In this document: in pieces, positions 36,021-45,803 of the stretch
Layout: every line of letters begins with the position of its first letter
Position numbering within the stretch: the first letter of the stretch is position 1
Assembly (NCBI RefSeq): GCF_900104845.1
Contig: NZ_FNSR01000003.1
Span: forward strand, 62,001 to 126,000
DNA: 64,000 nt
Direction: 5' to 3'
Source of the DNA: Paraburkholderia caballeronis
Lineage (GTDB): Bacteria; Pseudomonadota; Gammaproteobacteria; Burkholderiales; Burkholderiaceae
Notes under the pieces: generated by a model
Databases searched by the model: none
What the model saw: the letters and a program-made list of their open reading frames with translations, nothing else
Told to the model about the DNA's origin: nothing
Translations under genes and position numbers: made by a program

Positions 36021-36532
36021 GCTTCGTTCTGCACCAGAAATTTGCGCTGGAAGGTCAGCGTGGGCATTCCGAACCACGCCGCGATGCCGGTGAACCCCGG
36101 CATGACCACCTGAATGTTGTACGACTCGACATCGCCGCAATTGCCCGCGCCGTTGCCGGGGACGTAACCCGGCGTGCCGACGTTGTTGAACGAGCCGTAA
36201 TCGAGCTGCGTCACGGTGACGGTCGCGCCGACGTTCCGCCACATCCCGAGGTATTGCAGCGCGATCTGCTCCGCCTGGGCCTCGCGCGTCCCCGATTGCG
36301 GCTCGGCCATCGTCAGGCCGGTCCGCGACGCCGCCTGCGCGGCCATCTGCAGCGTGACGTCCACTGTCATGTCGAGCGCGATCTCGATCGTCCCGATCAT
36401 CAGCAGGAAGATCGGCACCGACGCGAGCGCGAACTCGATGGTCGACACCCCGCGCTCGTCGGCGCGGCCGCGGCGCACGAAGTCCGCGATCCGCCGCCAT
36501 GCGCCGCGCGCGCCGTCCGGCCGCTCCGTCAT
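36014..36532 (-). CDS. tadE: TadE-family pseudopilin
   Basis: This 172-residue protein has the TadE signature DERGVSTIEFALASVPIFLL, including the conserved Glu needed for pilin-like assembly, and a C-terminal extracytoplasmic part. The start overlaps the tadD stop by 4 bp (ATGA). Confidence 0.85.
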   Translation of the reverse strand: MTERPDGARGAWRRIADFVRRGRADERGVSTIEFALASVPIFLLMIGTIEIALDMTVDVTLQMAAQAASRTGLTMAEPQSGTREAQAEQIALQYLGMWRNVGATVTVTQLDYGSFNNVGTPGYVPGNGAGNCGDVESYNIQVVMPGFTGIAAWFGMPTLTFQRKFLVQNEAC

Positions 36533-37488
36533 CGCGCTTTCTGCCCGGCGCCCGACGCCGCCGCCTGCACGGACGCCGCGTCCGGGCCGCCGTTGACCGC
36601 GCCGACTGTGCCGACTGTGCCGATTGCGCCGATCCCGCCGCCCGTTTCCGCCGCCTTCAGCCGCGCCCGCTGCAACGCGTAGAAGCGCAGGTTGTCATCG
36701 ACCGACTGCTTCGGCAGGTTCGCGGACAGAATCTGCGCGGCCGCCTCGGTATTGCCGAGCAGACCGTAGGCCAGCGCGAGGTCGTGCAGCGATTCGGGCG
36801 GCGCGGCCGGGAAATGCGTCACGTCCAGCAGGATGTTCGCGCCTTCGCGCGGATGCCCCGCCATCACGAGCGAAAGGCCTAGATTCGTGTCGAGGCGCGG
36901 ATCGCCCGGATTCGTCCGCAGCGCCGCGCGCAGCACCGCCTGCGCTTCGTCGTGCCGGCCCTGCATGTCGAGCGCGGCGCCAAGGCCCGCCGCGGCAAGC
37001 GGCTGATCCGGCGCGAGCGCGAGGATCGTGCGGTACTGCGCGACCGCGTCGTCGAGCCGGCGCTGCTGGATCGCGACGCGCGCATTGCCGATCAGCGCGG
37101 GCACCGCCTTCGGATCGTTCGACAACGCCTTGTCGTAGAACACGGCGGCGCGCGTATAGTCGCCCGCCGCGTACAGCGCGTCGCCGAGACCGGTCAGCCC
37201 CCGCACCGACTTCGGATCGGCCTCCACGACCTGCGTGAAGATGTTCGTCGCCAGATCGACGTTGCCGGATTGCAGCGCGGTTTCGCCGATCCGCAGTTCG
37301 CCGTCGCGGCTCAGGCCGTTCTTGTTCTCCATCAGCGGAGTGATCAGCGGCTGCGTGCCCTGGCGCACCGTGGTCGAACACGCGGCCACGCACAGCGTCG
37401 CGCACAGCAGCAGCGTCGCGCGGCGCAGCGCGAACCGCAGCCGGCCCGGCACGTTGCGGAAAAGACGGATCGGACGGGAAGGTTTCAT
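36529..37488 (-). CDS. tadD: Tad pilus TPR lipoprotein TadD
   Basis: This 319-residue protein has a lipoprotein signal (LLCATLCVAAC) and about five tetratricopeptide repeats (GLGDALYAAGDYTRAAVFYDKAL and similar). TadD is the pilotin-like factor for the Tad secretin. Its C-terminus is rich in Gly, Thr, Val and Ala. The start overlaps the tadC stop (ATGA at 37485-37490). Confidence 0.87.
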   Translation of the reverse strand: MKPSRPIRLFRNVPGRLRFALRRATLLLCATLCVAACSTTVRQGTQPLITPLMENKNGLSRDGELRIGETALQSGNVDLATNIFTQVVEADPKSVRGLTGLGDALYAAGDYTRAAVFYDKALSNDPKAVPALIGNARVAIQQRRLDDAVAQYRTILALAPDQPLAAAGLGAALDMQGRHDEAQAVLRAALRTNPGDPRLDTNLGLSLVMAGHPREGANILLDVTHFPAAPPESLHDLALAYGLLGNTEAAAQILSANLPKQSVDDNLRFYALQRARLKAAETGGGIGAIGTVGTVGAVNGGPDAASVQAAASGAGQKAR

Positions 37489-38453
37489 CACAGGGACTTG
37501 AGCATCGAAACGAGCTGGATGATGGCGGGGCCGGCCGAGATCGCGCAGACGGCCGGCAGGATGAAGATCATCATCGGCACCACCATCTTCGGCGCGAGTT
37601 TCGCCGCGGATTCTTCGAGACGGACCATGTGCGCGGTGCGCTCGATGCGCGACAGCGTGCGCAATGCGTGGGTGATCGGCGTGCCGTAGCGCATCGACTG
37701 CGTCAGCGTCGAGATCAGCGCGCGGACCGACGGCGCGTCGACCCGCTCCGCGAGGCCCTGCAACGCGCGCACGCCGTCGCCCGACAGATGCAGTTCGTCG
37801 GCCGTCTGCGTGAGTTCGGCGGCGAGCGGCGGGCAGATCGGCCCCATCTCGCGCGCGACCCGCTGGATGCTGACGCCGAGACTGTTGCCCGCATTCGTGC
37901 AGATCACGAACAGGTCGAGCGCATCGGGCAGATACGCGACGATCGTCTTCTGCCGCTGCCTCGAATAGAAGCCCAATATGTACTCCGGCACGATCATGCC
38001 GACCATGAAGGCGGCCAGCATCATCAGAATCCGCACCACCGGGTTGTGTCCCGCCGCGATCAGATCCGCGCCGCCCATCACGACGAGCACCGCGCACGCG
38101 ATGCCGACCACGAACTTCATGCCGATGAACGCCGCCACCGCGTTACGGCCGCGAAAGCCCGCCAGCCCCAGATCGTGATGCAGCTTCAGCCGGTGCTCGA
38201 CCGTGAACAGCGGCATGCGCTCGCCGAGCGACACCAGTTGCGCGATCAGCCGCTGGCGCAAACCCGGCGCTTCCTCTTCGTCCGCGTCGCTGGCCGCCGC
38301 GCTGGCGATCTGCGCGCCGGACAACGCGCGCACGCGTTGCGCGATCCTGCCGCGATAGCCGCGCTGGTTCGCCGCCCACCACAGCACGAGTGCGGCAAGC
38401 AGCGCGAGCAGCATCAGCAGGTCGAACAGCAGTCCGGTCGAATGTCCATTCAT
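37488..38453 (-). CDS. tadC: Tad platform protein TadC
   Basis: This 321-residue inner-membrane protein has the T2SF domain in its C-terminal half (LPDALDLFVICTNAGNSLG, YGTPITHALRTLS, KMVVPMMIFILPAV). With TadB it forms the pilus assembly platform used by the TadA ATPase. It overlaps tadB by 4 bp. Confidence 0.9.
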   Translation of the reverse strand: MNGHSTGLLFDLLMLLALLAALVLWWAANQRGYRGRIAQRVRALSGAQIASAAASDADEEEAPGLRQRLIAQLVSLGERMPLFTVEHRLKLHHDLGLAGFRGRNAVAAFIGMKFVVGIACAVLVVMGGADLIAAGHNPVVRILMMLAAFMVGMIVPEYILGFYSRQRQKTIVAYLPDALDLFVICTNAGNSLGVSIQRVAREMGPICPPLAAELTQTADELHLSGDGVRALQGLAERVDAPSVRALISTLTQSMRYGTPITHALRTLSRIERTAHMVRLEESAAKLAPKMVVPMMIFILPAVCAISAGPAIIQLVSMLKSL

Positions 38454-39424
38454 CGCGAAGTGTCCAGGTTGCCGATCTTGTTGATGATCACGATGCCGAC
38501 GATGATCGAGATCACGCTGGCCATGAGCACGTAGTTCCCGGTCTGCGTGTAGAACAGCACCTCGATATACGCCCGGTTCGACACGTACAGAAACCCGCCG
38601 ATGAACACCGGCACCGCCGCGAGAATCTTCACGGTGATGCGCGACTCGGCCGTCAGCGCGCGGGTCTTCTGGCGGATCTCGCGACGGCTGCGCACGATGC
38701 CCGCGAGGTTTTCGAGCGTCTCGCCAAGCTGCCCGCCGGTCTCGCGTTGCAGCAGCAGACACACGCAGAAAAACGAGAAGTCCGCGATCTGCACGCGCTT
38801 CATCGCCGCGTTCAGCACTTCTTCGAGGTCCATGCCGACCTGCAACGCATCGCCCATCCGCTTGAACTCGCGGCCGAGCGGCGGCGGACACTCCTCCGCG
38901 GCCACCGGAATCACCTGCATCACCGGAATGCCCGCGCGCACCGCGCGCACGATCATGTCGATCGCATCCGGCAGCGACGCGAGAAAGCCCTGGCGGAAAC
39001 GCTCGACCAGCATCCGGTAAAGCCGGACCACCGCGATCGCGGGCAGCACGATCGCCATCAGCAACTGCACGCTGCCGGGCAGCGACACGAAACGCGGCAC
39101 GGCCAGCGCCACCAGCAGCGCCGCCACGGCGCCCGCGCCGACGACCGTCGCGCCGCGCGGCGCCACGGTGCGCAGCCGCGCGAGCTTCGCGCCGAGCAGG
39201 TCGGGACGCTCCGCGAGCGCGCCGAGCCAGCCGCCGCCGGTGCTCGCCTGCACGGCGTCCAGCGCGGCGACGCCCTCCTTCTCCGACCTGAACGCCGCCG
39301 CCATGCGCGCGCGGATCAACGCTTCGGGCCGCTCGCTGCGCAAGTCCTGCCAGACCATCAGCATCGCGCCGAGGATCAGCACGCAGACGAATCCGGCAGC
39401 GGTGGCGAGATCGACGAGGCTCAT
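38450..39424 (-). CDS. tadB: Tad platform protein TadB
   Basis: This 324-residue protein has the T2SF domain (LPDAIDMIVRAVRAGIPV, RETGGQLGETLENLA) and about four membrane segments. It is the TadC partner in the inner-membrane platform. The start ATG lies 4 bp inside the end of tadA. Confidence 0.9.
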   Translation of the reverse strand: MSLVDLATAAGFVCVLILGAMLMVWQDLRSERPEALIRARMAAAFRSEKEGVAALDAVQASTGGGWLGALAERPDLLGAKLARLRTVAPRGATVVGAGAVAALLVALAVPRFVSLPGSVQLLMAIVLPAIAVVRLYRMLVERFRQGFLASLPDAIDMIVRAVRAGIPVMQVIPVAAEECPPPLGREFKRMGDALQVGMDLEEVLNAAMKRVQIADFSFFCVCLLLQRETGGQLGETLENLAGIVRSRREIRQKTRALTAESRITVKILAAVPVFIGGFLYVSNRAYIEVLFYTQTGNYVLMASVISIIVGIVIINKIGNLDTSR

Positions 39425-40824
39425 CGCGCGACGACGTCCAGCAATGCCTCTTCGAGGCCGTAATACGAAGCCCGCTCGGCGAACGCCGGGCGCAGCTGGC
39501 TGCCTTCGAAGGTGCCCTTCACTTCGGCGTTGTACGCGCTCGCGTCGTAGCGGAACGTGAACAGGTCCTGCGTGATGATGACGTCCCCTTCCATGCCGGC
39601 CACTTCGGTGACGCGCGTCACGCGGCGCACGCCGTCGCGCATCCGCTCGACCTGGATGATCAGGTGCAGCGCGCTCGCGATCTGGCGGCGGATCGACATC
39701 AGCGGCAGGTTGCCGTTCGCCATCGACACCATGCTTTCGAGCCGGGTCAGGCTGTCCCGCGGCGTGTTCGCGTGGATGGTCGTCATCGAGCCGTCGTGGC
39801 CCGTGTTCATCGCCTGCAATACGTCGAACGCTTCCTCGCCGCGCGTTTCGCCGAGGATGATGCGATCGGGCCGCATCCGCAGCGCGTTGCGCACCAGGTC
39901 GCGCTGCGTGACGCTGCCGCGCCCTTCCGAATTCTCCGGACGGGTTTCGAGGCTCACGACGTGCGGCTGCTGAAGCTGGAGTTCGGCCGCGTCTTCGATC
40001 GTGATGACCCGCTCGCCGTGGCTGATGAAATGCGACAGCGCGTTCAGCAGCGTCGTCTTGCCCGAGCCGGTGCCGCCCGACACCAGCACGTTCAGCCGGC
40101 ATGTGATCGCGATCTTCAGCAACTGGGCCATCTGCGACGACATGTTTCCCTGGTTCGCCATGCGCTGCAGCGTGATGTTGCGCTTCGCGAACTTCCGGAT
40201 CGAGATCGACGCGCCGCGGATCGCGAGCGGCGGCAGCACCACGTTCACGCGGCTGCCGTCGAGCAGACGCGCATCGACCATCGGACTGCTTTCGTCGACG
40301 CGCCGCCCGATGCCGGCGGCGATGCGCTGCGCGACGTTGACCACGTGCGCGTTGTCGCGGAACTTGTACGGCGTCAGCTCCAGCCGCCCGAGCCGTTCGA
40401 CGAACACCTGGTCCGGGCCGTTGACCAGAATGTCGGTCACCGCCTCGTCCGCGAGCAGCGGTTCGATCGGACCGAGCCCGAGCATGTCGTTGAGCAGTTC
40501 CTCGACGATCTGCCCCTGCTCGGCCATCGTGATGTTCAGCCGCTCGCGCTCCGCGATCGTCGCCACCAGCACGTCGAGTTCGGGCTTCAACTGCTCGCGG
40601 CTGCGGCCGAGCGCCGCGGACGCGTTCATCGTGTTCAGCACGCCGCTGCGAATCACGCGGAACAGGTCGAGCCGGACGACCGTTTCGCTGCCGTTGCCGG
40701 CGCCGGTCGGCGGCACATAAGCCGACATCTGCTGCTGTTCCGGCACCCCGGAAATCTCGGTGGTCGTAACGGCGACGTCGGCTTCGTCGTCGCGTCCGAT
40801 CTGCCTCTGTCCAAAGCGCATCAT
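39421..40824 (-). CDS. tadA: Tad pilus assembly ATPase TadA (CpaF)
   Basis: This 467-residue secretion ATPase has Walker A GGTGSGKTT, Asp box IEDAAELQLQQPH, Walker B ILGETRGEEAFD and His box GSMTTIHANT, all intact. It powers extension, and in related systems retraction, of Flp pili. It starts on tandem ATGs (40819-40824), with the first used here. Confidence 0.95.
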   Translation of the reverse strand: MMRFGQRQIGRDDEADVAVTTTEISGVPEQQQMSAYVPPTGAGNGSETVVRLDLFRVIRSGVLNTMNASAALGRSREQLKPELDVLVATIAERERLNITMAEQGQIVEELLNDMLGLGPIEPLLADEAVTDILVNGPDQVFVERLGRLELTPYKFRDNAHVVNVAQRIAAGIGRRVDESSPMVDARLLDGSRVNVVLPPLAIRGASISIRKFAKRNITLQRMANQGNMSSQMAQLLKIAITCRLNVLVSGGTGSGKTTLLNALSHFISHGERVITIEDAAELQLQQPHVVSLETRPENSEGRGSVTQRDLVRNALRMRPDRIILGETRGEEAFDVLQAMNTGHDGSMTTIHANTPRDSLTRLESMVSMANGNLPLMSIRRQIASALHLIIQVERMRDGVRRVTRVTEVAGMEGDVIITQDLFTFRYDASAYNAEVKGTFEGSQLRPAFAERASYYGLEEALLDVVAR

Positions 40825-42041
40825 TTCGCGAACCCGAGTCGTTGCCACAGGCTGCGGCGTTCGGCATGCACCTGATTGCCGGTCAGGTCGTTCGCAACCC
40901 GCGCGATGGCCTGATGGAACGCGTCGCCCCGGCCCTTCGGCAGCGCGATGCCGACGTTCTCCGCGATCGCGAGCGCGCGGCTTTCGAACGGCAGTTCCTG
41001 CAGGACCGGCCGGCCGATCGCGGCGACGAAGTCCGGCGACTCCACCTTGCCCGCGACGACGGCGTTCGGATTGTTCAGCAGCACCGCCGTGATCGGATTG
41101 CCGCTGCGGTTGTCGATGTAGCGCGTGAGCCGGACCGTTTCGCGCGCCGCGTGCACCGAGCGGTCGGCGACGATATACGCGCGCGCGGCATGGTCGAGCG
41201 CCTCCTCGGCGAGCGGATCGGCCAGTTCGCCGATGTCGAGCATCACGTAGTGGAAACTCGCGACCAGCAGGTCGAGCACGCGCCCGAGGCTGCCCTCCTC
41301 GAACGGCCGGGGCTCGCCCCAGTCGAGTTCGGCGGACAGCACGAAGAGCCGCGAATCCTGCGCCGCGAGCATGGTCCGCTCGACATATGCGGGATCGAGC
41401 CGCCGCACGTTCTGCAGCACGTCGAGCAGCCCGTTGTTGCCTTGCAGGCCGAACATGCTGGTAGCCGCGCCGCCGTGCAGGTTCAGGTCCACGTACGCGA
41501 CCCGGCGATGGGACGCCGCGAGATCGCGGGCGAGATGAACCGCCACGGTCGTGGTCCCGACGCCGCCGCGCGCGCCCGCGAACGCGACGATCTTGCCGGC
41601 GCGGACCTGCGCGACCGGATTGACCTTGCCGCTGCGCATGTCGATGGTGCGCTTGAGCAGCCCCACCGTCAGCGGCTTGACGAGGTAGTCGTGCACGCCG
41701 ATGCTGAGCAGGCTCCGGTACAGGCCGACGTCGTTGCGTTCGCCGAGCGCGATGACCTGCACCGACGGCTCGCACACGTCGGCGAGCCGCGCGAGGTCCG
41801 ACAGCGGCATGTCCGAGCCCTGCAGGTCGATCAGCAGCAGCTTCGGCGAACGCTCGGTCTTCGACAGCCACGCGATCGCCTTCTCGATGCCGTCCACCGC
41901 GATATGCGTGTGCGGCAGCGCCTCGTCGAGCACGAAGGTCTTCAGCACGTCTTCCGACTGCTTGTCCGCAACGAATGCGACGAAATCGGCGGCGATGTCG
42001 TCCGCGCTGCTCGACTTCAGGAGGGATCCGATCATGTCCAT
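40821..42041 (-). CDS. tadZ: Tad localisation protein TadZ (CpaE)
   Basis: This 406-residue protein has an N-terminal response-regulator-like domain (about 1-130, LLLIDLQGSDMPLS) and a ParA/MinD-like ATPase with deviant Walker A GARGGVGTTTVAVHLA. TadZ places the pilus machine at the pole or a membrane focus. Confidence 0.9.
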   Translation of the reverse strand: MDMIGSLLKSSSADDIAADFVAFVADKQSEDVLKTFVLDEALPHTHIAVDGIEKAIAWLSKTERSPKLLLIDLQGSDMPLSDLARLADVCEPSVQVIALGERNDVGLYRSLLSIGVHDYLVKPLTVGLLKRTIDMRSGKVNPVAQVRAGKIVAFAGARGGVGTTTVAVHLARDLAASHRRVAYVDLNLHGGAATSMFGLQGNNGLLDVLQNVRRLDPAYVERTMLAAQDSRLFVLSAELDWGEPRPFEEGSLGRVLDLLVASFHYVMLDIGELADPLAEEALDHAARAYIVADRSVHAARETVRLTRYIDNRSGNPITAVLLNNPNAVVAGKVESPDFVAAIGRPVLQELPFESRALAIAENVGIALPKGRGDAFHQAIARVANDLTGNQVHAERRSLWQRLGFAK

Positions 42042-42078
42042 GACGAAACGGTGGGCAAGGGGCTATCCGGGTGGCGCG

Positions 42079-42453
42079 TCACTTGGCGTCGCGCGACGAC
42101 GACTTGTCGAGCGGCGTCAGCTTGTCGTTTTCGTAGCGCCACACCGCGCTCGCCGCGACCGGCGCGTCGGCCGGGCCGAGCGGCCCCGGTTCGACGAGGT
42201 CGCGCGGATTCGCGATCTGCGCAGCGAGATTGGTGTAGGTCGCGCATCCCCACTCGACGGCGGGGCGCCGGCGGCCGGCATCGGTCAGGCCGGCGGGAAC
42301 GGCCAGCTTGCGGCAGTCCGGCGGCACCGCGTAGCGGCCGTCGTAGCCGATCACGGACGCATCGGGCATGTCGAACGGCGGCTTGAAGCAGCCGCCGAGC
42401 GCGAGCGCGGCAAGCGCCGCGGCGATGCTCCGGATCGTGTGTCGCGAAATCAT
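42079..42453 (-). CDS. cpaD: CpaD-like pilus lipoprotein (short)
   Basis: This 124-residue lipoprotein (ALAALALGGC lipobox) shows the CpaD pattern PPDCRKL ... VEWGCATYTNLAAQIANPRDL. CpaD/RcpB supports the secretin. It lies 37 bp before tadZ. Confidence 0.85.
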   Translation of the reverse strand: MISRHTIRSIAAALAALALGGCFKPPFDMPDASVIGYDGRYAVPPDCRKLAVPAGLTDAGRRRPAVEWGCATYTNLAAQIANPRDLVEPGPLGPADAPVAASAVWRYENDKLTPLDKSSSRDAK

Positions 42454-42464
42454 GGCTCCCCGCC

Positions 42465-43985
42465 TCAGTAGATGTAACCGGCCTGACCGACGAGGCGCGG
42501 CTGCGACGCGTCGTCGGCCGCGCCGTTTCCATGGTTGCCGCCGCTGCCACTGCCGCCGCCTGCGCCGAATGCGTGCTGGAAGCTGTATTCGATATCGCGC
42601 ACCGGCTGCACCACCGACTGCAGCGGGCTGCGCAGGTTCGCCGGATCGGTCGGCTGGACCAGATACGGCGTGACGATGATGACGAGTTCGGTCTTGTTGT
42701 TCTGGTAGTTCGTCGACGAGAACAGCTTGCCGAGAATCGGAATCGAGCCGAGGCCCGGCAGTTGCGAGACGACGTCGGTCGTGTTGTTCTGCAGCAGCCC
42801 GGCGATCGCGAAACTCTGGCCGCTCGCCAGTTCGACCGTCGTATCGGCGCGTCGCACGCTCAGGCCGGGAATCGTCACACCGTTGGTGTTCACGCTCACC
42901 GACGTGTCGATCTGGCTGACTTCCGGGCGCACCTTCAGGCTGATGCGGTGATCGTTGAGGACGGTCGGCGTGAAATCGAGCTTCACGCCGAACTGCTTGA
43001 ACTCGACGTCGATCGCGCCGTTGGTCTGCGACACCGGAATCGGAAACTCGCCGCCCGCGAGGAAACTCGCGGTCTGGCCGGACAGCGCCACGAGATTCGG
43101 CTCCGCGAGCACGGTCAGCAACTGCTCCTGATGCAGCGCGTCGAGCATCACCTGCAGATCGAGGCGATTGCTCAGGAATCCGGCCAACAGCGAGAAAGCC
43201 CCATTGCTGCTCAGATTGAACGGCGCCTGGCCGCTGTTGATCGCCGCACTGGTGTTCTCGAATTGCCGGCCATTAAAAAGCCCCGCCTGCCAGTGGCCCG
43301 GCAGACCGAGCGACTGCCAGTTGATGCCGAGCTGCTGCGTGATCGTGCGGTCCACTTCCGTGATGCGCACGCGCAGTTGCACCTGCTGCGGGCTCGGCAC
43401 GGTCATCCGGTTCACGAACGCCTGCTTGTCGGACAGATACGGCGAAACCATCCCCGCCACCGCGTTCGCGACCTCCGCGCTCGGCGCGTCGCCGGACACC
43501 TGCAACGAACCCGGACCGGCGTCGATCCGCAGATTCAGATCGGGAAAACGCGCCTTCACCATGCGGCGCAGGCTGTCCAGATCCTGGCCGACCGACAGCG
43601 TGCGCTTCAGCATCTGCGCGCCGTTCGCGTCGAGCACGAACAGCGTGGTAGTGCCCGCCTTCTTCCCGAGCACGACCAGCACGCGCGGCGTCGGCATGTG
43701 CACGTCGGCGATGTCCGGATTCGCGACGAACACCGAACTGGCGTTCTGGCCGAGACGCACCAATTGCTCCTGGCCTGCGGTCACGTCGAGCGAACCGGTA
43801 TCGGCACCCACGTCGGCATGGTTGACGCGGCTGACCGCGGCGCCCTTCGGCGGGACGACGACCGTTTGCGCGTGCGCGGCGACGGCCGTGCAAAGGCCGG
43901 CCGCCAGTGCGATGACGCATGCACGCGAGCCGCGTTGCGCGACCGCGAGGGCAATGCCGGCGAGGGACAAGAAAGGCAGCTTCAT
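42465..43985 (-). CDS. rcpA: Tad outer-membrane secretin RcpA (CpaC)
   Basis: This 506-residue secretin has a signal peptide (ending AAHAQ), a BON-like N-domain (about 35-200) and the C-terminal secretin domain with LSGQTASFLAGGEFPIPV and SFAIAGLLQNNT. It forms the outer-membrane channel for the Flp pilus. The ATG at 43985 is preferred because it starts the signal peptide. Confidence 0.92.
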   Translation of the reverse strand: MKLPFLSLAGIALAVAQRGSRACVIALAAGLCTAVAAHAQTVVVPPKGAAVSRVNHADVGADTGSLDVTAGQEQLVRLGQNASSVFVANPDIADVHMPTPRVLVVLGKKAGTTTLFVLDANGAQMLKRTLSVGQDLDSLRRMVKARFPDLNLRIDAGPGSLQVSGDAPSAEVANAVAGMVSPYLSDKQAFVNRMTVPSPQQVQLRVRITEVDRTITQQLGINWQSLGLPGHWQAGLFNGRQFENTSAAINSGQAPFNLSSNGAFSLLAGFLSNRLDLQVMLDALHQEQLLTVLAEPNLVALSGQTASFLAGGEFPIPVSQTNGAIDVEFKQFGVKLDFTPTVLNDHRISLKVRPEVSQIDTSVSVNTNGVTIPGLSVRRADTTVELASGQSFAIAGLLQNNTTDVVSQLPGLGSIPILGKLFSSTNYQNNKTELVIIVTPYLVQPTDPANLRSPLQSVVQPVRDIEYSFQHAFGAGGGSGSGGNHGNGAADDASQPRLVGQAGYIY

Positions 43986-44050
43986 CGAATGTTTCCGGCC
44001 ATAACGAGGGGCGGCGTCATGAGTCAATTGGGATCAACCTCGTTTCAGCG

Positions 44051-44989
44051 TCAACGCGCCGGAAGCTGCGGCGGCAGCGGCGGCGGCTGGCCGGCCGATG
44101 CGTCGCCGGCCAGCATCGTCGTCTGTTCCGCCGTGCTTTTTTCGGAGCCGCGATAGATCGTCACCGGAGGCGCCGACGAACCGCCTCGCGCCTCCCCGCG
44201 CGCCCGCGGCAATTCGCGGACGGCGCGCGAGATGTCCCCGGCCCATACCGGCGCCGTCGCGGATGCGCCGTCCACCGTGTCCGCGTCGTCGCGGCTCTGC
44301 AGCGCGAAACTGCGCAGCGCGAGCGACAGGCTCCCGAGCCGGGCCGCCACCGACACCACTTCGGCCATGTGCGGCGTGACTTCGAGCGTGACGGTCCGGG
44401 CGCGGTTGAAACCCGCGGTTGCCGAGCCGCCGTCCTTCGGACGCTGGATCTCGGACCCGACCGCCAGCACGCGCACGTGCTGCACGACGGTTTCGCTCGA
44501 CACCGACATGTCCGGCGATTCCGTGCGGCTGCTCAACTGCTGGGTGAGCAGCAGGTCGACGTAATCGCCCGGCTCGATCAGGCCGGCGTTGCCCGACACG
44601 TCGTCGATCGCGACCGACACAGCGCGCAGCCCCGGTTGCAGCGTGGCCGCGAGAAAACCCGGCGCGTCCGGCAGGATCACCTCGTCGGACAGGACCGGCT
44701 GGCCCGCCGCCACCGCGTTGCGCAACAGCGACCCCTTCAGTTCGACGCTATCGGACGCCCCCTCGACGACTGCCTTCGACGGCACGTTCGCGGCCGGCAT
44801 GTCCTTCCACACGAGATCGGCGTCGCGCAACAGCAGGCCGGCCGGCAGATCGGCCGTGCTCACGCGGACCCGCTTGACGGTCACGACCACCTTGCGCGGC
44901 GCCGTCGCGCTCTGCACCACGATGCGCACGATCAGCGCAACGACAAGCGCACCGATTAGTAGAACTGCCAGTTTGATGAACTTCGACAT
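44051..44989 (-). CDS. rcpC: Tad periplasmic protein RcpC (CpaB)
   Basis: This 312-residue protein has one N-terminal membrane anchor (FIKLAVLLIGALVVALIV), an SAF domain (VRVSTADLPAGLLLRDADLVW) and the conserved IEPGDYVDLLLTQ. It links the secretin to the inner-membrane parts. A Pro-rich tail ends the protein. Confidence 0.9.
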   Translation of the reverse strand: MSKFIKLAVLLIGALVVALIVRIVVQSATAPRKVVVTVKRVRVSTADLPAGLLLRDADLVWKDMPAANVPSKAVVEGASDSVELKGSLLRNAVAAGQPVLSDEVILPDAPGFLAATLQPGLRAVSVAIDDVSGNAGLIEPGDYVDLLLTQQLSSRTESPDMSVSSETVVQHVRVLAVGSEIQRPKDGGSATAGFNRARTVTLEVTPHMAEVVSVAARLGSLSLALRSFALQSRDDADTVDGASATAPVWAGDISRAVRELPRARGEARGGSSAPPVTIYRGSEKSTAEQTTMLAGDASAGQPPPLPPQLPAR

Positions 44990-45004
44990 GGGAAGGGAGG
45001 CCGT

Positions 45005-45511
45005 TCAATGCTTCAGGAGGGGCACCAGCACCGGCAGCAGAATGGCCGCGCCGCCGCCCGCCGCGAGCGCGACGCCGTACGGCACGCCTCGCTGGCAGGA
45101 GAACATCGCGAGCGCCCGCATCGGCCCGAAACAGGACACCGGGTCGAGCCGACGAGTGGCGAGACCCAGCAGCGCGACCACCAGGCCCACCAGCGAAACC
45201 AGCATCAGCGTGGCAGGCAGCGTGGCGGCCCCGGTCCACAGGCTGATCGCGGCGGCGAGCTTCGCGTCGCCGCCGCCCACCATCCTCAACGCGAACAGGC
45301 CCGCGCCGACGAGCAGCACGAAGGCCGCGGTGCCGACGTGGAACGCCACATCGGCAAACGGCAGGCGGACCACCAGCGCATTCGCGAAAAACAGCAGGCC
45401 GACCGCGAGCACCCAGACATTCGGCAAACGGCGGCTGCGCACGTCCATCACGGCCAGCCACACGAGTACCGCGGCGGTCGCGACGTGCATCACGAAAGAA
45501 AGCTCGCGCAT
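45005..45511 (-). CDS. tadV: Prepilin peptidase TadV (CpaA)
   Basis: This small 168-residue aspartic peptidase is membrane-bound and cleaves Flp prepilin and pseudopilins. The two catalytic Asp motifs are present: MDVRSRRLPN and the GxGD-type MVGGGDAKLAAA. It lacks the methyltransferase domain, as is normal for Tad peptidases. Confidence 0.9.
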   Translation of the reverse strand: MRELSFVMHVATAAVLVWLAVMDVRSRRLPNVWVLAVGLLFFANALVVRLPFADVAFHVGTAAFVLLVGAGLFALRMVGGGDAKLAAAISLWTGAATLPATLMLVSLVGLVVALLGLATRRLDPVSCFGPMRALAMFSCQRGVPYGVALAAGGGAAILLPVLVPLLKH

Positions 45512-45596
45512 TGCTCGTTCCAGATGACACAACGGGTTCGCGTCATTCGACAGCGAACCCTTGCCGACGGCGTGGCCCGATCCGGGCCTCCGCCTG

Positions 45597-45803
45597 TTAC
45601 TTCGTTCCGCTGGACGGAGCCGCGCTGGACGTCGTCGCGCTCGTGATCTGCGAAGCGAGGTTCGAGAAACCGCTTCTGATGCCGTCGCCCAGGGTGCCTG
45701 CGGCCGCGACAACCGCCACGATGACGATCCCCGCCAGGATCGCGTATTCGAGTGCCGAGACGCCGCGCTCGTCACGAACAAACAGCTTTACGAATCGATT
45801 CAT
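45597..45803 (-). CDS. flp: Flp major pilin
   Basis: This 68-residue prepilin has the Flp processing site DERG/VSALEYAIL with the conserved Glu-Tyr pair, followed by a hydrophobic helix and a Ser/Thr/Ala-rich tail. The hydroxyl-rich tail could carry sugars. It is the first gene of the - strand tad operon. The ATG at 45803 is chosen because an upstream start would add residues of a non-pilin type. Confidence 0.92.
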   Translation of the reverse strand: MNRFVKLFVRDERGVSALEYAILAGIVIVAVVAAAGTLGDGIRSGFSNLASQITSATTSSAAPSSGTK